From Marinosulfonomonas sp. (lineage in GTDB: Bacteria > Pseudomonadota > Alphaproteobacteria > Rhodobacterales > Rhodobacteraceae): a stretch of 6,747 nt of DNA. This document shows, piece after piece, positions 6,335 through 6,747 of this stretch (positions within the stretch are counted from its first letter, which is position 1; each line of letters starts with the position of its first letter). The notes beneath the pieces are model-generated. The model was not told the DNA's origin. It saw only the letters and a list, made by a program, of their open reading frames with translations, and ran no database searches. Both the position numbers and the translations under genes were made by a program. The DNA lies in NCBI GenBank assembly GCA_026989405.1, contig JALSJL010000017.1, forward strand, positions 1 through 6,747, in the 5' to 3' direction.

Positions 6335-6747
6335 TCAGTGATTGTCGCGCGGCAAGTCACGCCAGACCTTCTGATATCGGGTGGCCATTTCCAGACACCC
6401 GCCTTCGGCCAGCTGGCCGACGTGCTTGCGATACAGTTCCTGCCAGGGTGTCTGGTTGTGCAGCTCGGGCGGTGTCCATTGCGCGCGCCGCCTTTGCCAT
6501 TCCGCATCATCGACCAGGGCGTTCAGCGTCCGCTCGTTCAGATCAAGACGCACCTTGTCGCCGGTCTTCAGAAAGGCCAACCCGCCGCCGACCGCGGCCT
6601 CGGGCGAGGCATTCAGGATCGACGGGCTTTCGGAAGTGCCCGACTGGCGGCCATCGCCAACCGTCGGCAGATGGGTCACCCCGGCCCGGAGCAGCGCGTC
6701 CGGCGGCTGCATGTTCACAACTTCGGCCGCGCCCGGATAGCCGACGC
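6335..6747 (-). CDS. IlvD/Edd-family sugar-acid dehydratase, C-terminal fragment
   Basis: The last 136 residues of a dehydratase of the IlvD/Edd family (usual length about 570-600); the rest, including the Fe-S cluster cysteines, lies right of the window. Such enzymes remove water from a 2,3-dihydroxyacid or aldonate to give a 2-keto(-3-deoxy) acid. The fragment opens with VGYPGAAEVVNM, then shows the hallmark GDGRQSGTSESPSILNASPE followed by AAVGGGLAFLKTGD. The serine of SGT corresponds to the residue proposed as catalytic base in L-arabinonate dehydratase, and it is intact. The short basic C-terminus ending in RDNH and the TPWQELYRKHVGQL helix look like sugar-acid dehydratases (arabinonate/xylonate type) more than the biosynthetic dihydroxyacid dehydratase IlvD. 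That subtype call is moderate. TGA stop is at 6337-6335. It is the first gene of the - strand set visible here, upstream of two dehydrogenases, which supports a catabolic role. Confidence -1.
   Translation of the reverse strand, partial: VGYPGAAEVVNMQPPDALLRAGVTHLPTVGDGRQSGTSESPSILNASPEAAVGGGLAFLKTGDKVRLDLNERTLNALVDDAEWQRRRAQWTPPELHNQTPWQELYRKHVGQLAEGGCLEMATRYQKVWRDLPRDNH

Noticed and set aside
2544..6747. Assignment of the locus to sulfosugar or sulfolactaldehyde catabolism
   Set aside because: The GRT motif and an IlvD/Edd dehydratase are suggestive, but no sulfonate-specific gene, aldolase or sulfonate exporter is visible, and the YihU serine is not conserved. I kept it only as a hypothesis for one enzyme.

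Overview
The window is GC-rich and tightly packed. Its gene set (a TRAP carboxylate transporter plus sugar-acid dehydrogenases and a dehydratase) and protein style point to an alphaproteobacterium, probably of the Rhodobacteraceae/Roseobacter type. That placement is inferred from gene content and composition; there is no marker gene here. I see no rRNA, tRNA, mobile element, CRISPR array or phage feature.

Layout: two gene sets converge. On the + strand, from the left edge, are the C-terminus of a TRAP solute-binding protein (dctP), a small permease (dctQ, 408-1121), a large permease (dctM, 1118-2434), a beta-hydroxyacid dehydrogenase (2544-3449) and an SDR dehydrogenase of the D-erythronate dehydrogenase type (denD, 3477-4463). 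On the - strand, from the right edge inward, are the C-terminus of an IlvD/Edd-family sugar-acid dehydratase (ends at 6335), a D-2-hydroxyacid dehydrogenase of the glyoxylate/hydroxypyruvate reductase type (5372-6304) and a second, canonical beta-hydroxyacid dehydrogenase (4451-5356). The two sets collide tail to tail with a 13-bp overlap of denD and the second beta-hydroxyacid dehydrogenase. No non-coding stretch exceeds about 110 bp.

Together these look like a catabolic locus for a small polyhydroxylated acid, most plausibly a C4 to C6 aldonate. The TRAP system would import the acid. DenD would oxidise an aldonate such as D-erythronate with NAD. The dehydratase would convert a sugar acid to a 2-keto-3-deoxy acid. 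The three other dehydrogenases would interconvert keto or semialdehyde intermediates and hydroxyacids. The kinase, isomerase and decarboxylase of the known phosphorylative erythronate pathway are not in the window, so the substrate and route are unassigned.

The points most worth a second look are the first beta-hydroxyacid dehydrogenase, whose substrate-binding SGG motif is replaced by GRT as in sulfolactaldehyde reductase YihU; the enlarged DctQ with an extra N-terminal membrane segment and a loop insertion; and the combination of DenD with an IlvD/Edd dehydratase without a visible DUF1537 kinase. The locus reads as a variant of known sugar-acid catabolism, not an unprecedented system.
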